Positions 63,153-64,000 of a DNA stretch of 64,000 nt are shown piece by piece. The stretch covers positions 21,594-85,593 of the forward strand of contig NZ_JAATOX010000004.1 in NCBI RefSeq assembly GCF_011806385.1. The letters run 5' to 3'. The DNA comes from Phaeobacter sp. HF9A. GTDB lineage: Bacteria > Pseudomonadota > Alphaproteobacteria > Rhodobacterales > Rhodobacteraceae. Position 1 is the first letter of the stretch. Every line of letters starts with the position of its first letter. Under the pieces are notes generated by a model. It had not been told where the DNA came from, did not search any database, and was given only the letters and a program-made list of their open reading frames with translations. The position numbers and the translations under genes were made by a program.

Positions 63153-64000
63153 ATGGTAGACGCGACCCTGCCGCAAACGCGGCGGTTCCGTTTGGGGCCG
63201 TACAGGATCCTTGCTCTTTGCGGCGCGGTGGTGCTGCTCCTGTCCTTGTCCATTGCGATCTCGGTGGGGGCGGTTCCGATTCCGACGAGCACCGTCTGGG
63301 GCGTCCTGGCGGACAAGCTGTCGCCTGGGCTGGTTGAACAGAGCTGGAGCAAGGGGCGCGCGGCGATCGTCTGGGATATCCGCTTTCCGCGGGCGCTTCT
63401 TGCCATTCTGGTGGGGGCGGGGCTGGCCATGGTGGGGGCAGCCCTTCAGGCGGTGACCCGCAACCCGCTTGCCGATCCGCATCTGCTTGGCATCTCATCG
63501 GGTGGGGCGTTTGGTGCGATCTTTGCGCTGCTCCATTCGGGGCTGTTTCTGGGATTGCTGACCGTTCCGATCCTGGCGTTCTGCGGCTCGCTGATGGCAA
63601 CCCTGATCGTGCTTGGCGTCTCTCGTCTGGCCGATGCGACAAGCGCAGACAGGCTGGTGCTGGCAGGGGTTGCTGTCTCCTTCATCATCATGGCCGGGGC
63701 CAATGTGCTGATCTTCCTTGGCGAGCCGCAGGCCTCTCATACGGTGGTGTTCTGGATGCTGGGAGGGCTTGGGCTGGCACAGTGGGACCAACTCATCTAT
63801 CCGCTGACCGTCTTGTCGGCCTGTGGCATCTGGCTGATGAGCCGGACGCCGCAATTGAACGCGATGACGGTGGGGGACGAGACCGCCGCGACGCTTGGTA
63901 TTGCCGTGGCGCGGTTCCGGTTGATGGTCTTTGTGGTGGGCGCGTTGATCACCGGGGTCATGGTCGCCTTCTCAGGCATCATCGGGTTTGTGGGGTTGAT
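63153..64000 (+). CDS. btuC: Corrinoid ABC transporter permease (BtuC/FecCD family), partial
   Basis: Starts 4 bases after btuF at ATG 63153 and stays open to the right edge (282 codons visible; the usual length is about 330). Many membrane helices and the FecCD motifs VWDIRFPRALLAILVGAGLAMVGAALQAVTRNPLADPHLLGISSGGAFGAI and LVLAGVAVSF are clear; the C-terminal GETAA-like gate (VGDETAATLGIAVA) is also visible. The end is cut by the window. Confidence 0.9.
   Translation, partial: MVDATLPQTRRFRLGPYRILALCGAVVLLLSLSIAISVGAVPIPTSTVWGVLADKLSPGLVEQSWSKGRAAIVWDIRFPRALLAILVGAGLAMVGAALQAVTRNPLADPHLLGISSGGAFGAIFALLHSGLFLGLLTVPILAFCGSLMATLIVLGVSRLADATSADRLVLAGVAVSFIIMAGANVLIFLGEPQASHTVVFWMLGGLGLAQWDQLIYPLTVLSACGIWLMSRTPQLNAMTVGDETAATLGIAVARFRLMVFVVGALITGVMVAFSGIIGFVGL

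Overview
The window is high-GC alphaproteobacterial DNA, almost certainly from a Rhodobacterales (Roseobacter-type) bacterium. It belongs to a plasmid or chromid: a complete repABC cassette (repA 44558-45802, repB 45792-46766, repC 46971-48137) is present, with two exact matches to the repABC parS palindrome. RepABC replicons are known only from Alphaproteobacteria. No tRNA, rRNA, CRISPR array or insertion sequence was seen.

Layout: (1) 1-4582, metabolic genes: a cyclase-family hydrolase, a DUF1269 protein, acetoacetate decarboxylase, a b561-type cytochrome, 3-hydroxybutyrate dehydrogenase and a small exported protein. (2) 4995-44126, a complete non-flagellar type III secretion system (T3SS). 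It has the export gate (sctR, S, T, U, V), ATPase complex (sctN, O, L, K, Q), basal body (sctC, D, J), rod and needle (sctI, F), gatekeeper (sctW), ruler candidate (sctP), translocators (sctB, E), many chaperones, an AraC-type and a Crp/Fnr-type regulator, and at least two candidate effectors. (3) 44558-48250, the plasmid replication and partition module. (4) 48700-60607, an AhpD-like protein, then a minus-strand block (response regulator, histidine kinase, YfdX, MoxR ATPase and a Bat/von Willebrand operon), then a nucleotidyltransferase-fold protein. (5) 60706-64000, a cobalamin riboswitch followed by a corrinoid uptake operon running off the right edge.

The most unusual content is inside the T3SS. 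One chaperone-paired effector candidate is an intact Ser/Thr-type protein kinase. The other carries motifs of the eukaryotic RasGAP fold (arginine finger, FLR-like motif, QSI helix in the right order and spacing). Directly after sctV lies a three-gene module that looks like a MotA/TolQ/ExbB-type proton channel with two ExbD/TolR-like partners; I know of no T3SS described with its own stator-like module. The secretin resembles type II GspD rather than YscC. The SctD protein is about twice the usual length and ends in a segment resembling the GspC homology region, the partner of GspD, which suggests a hybrid T3SS/T2SS outer-membrane connection. A 14-bp dyad (roughly GTGWC-N4-GACAC) occurs in at least seven intergenic gaps of the cluster and is a good candidate operator for the Crp/Fnr-type regulator encoded within it.

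Most calls rest on remembered family motifs read from translations; no database search was possible. Start codons were chosen by Shine-Dalgarno match and gene overlap and are stated where uncertain.
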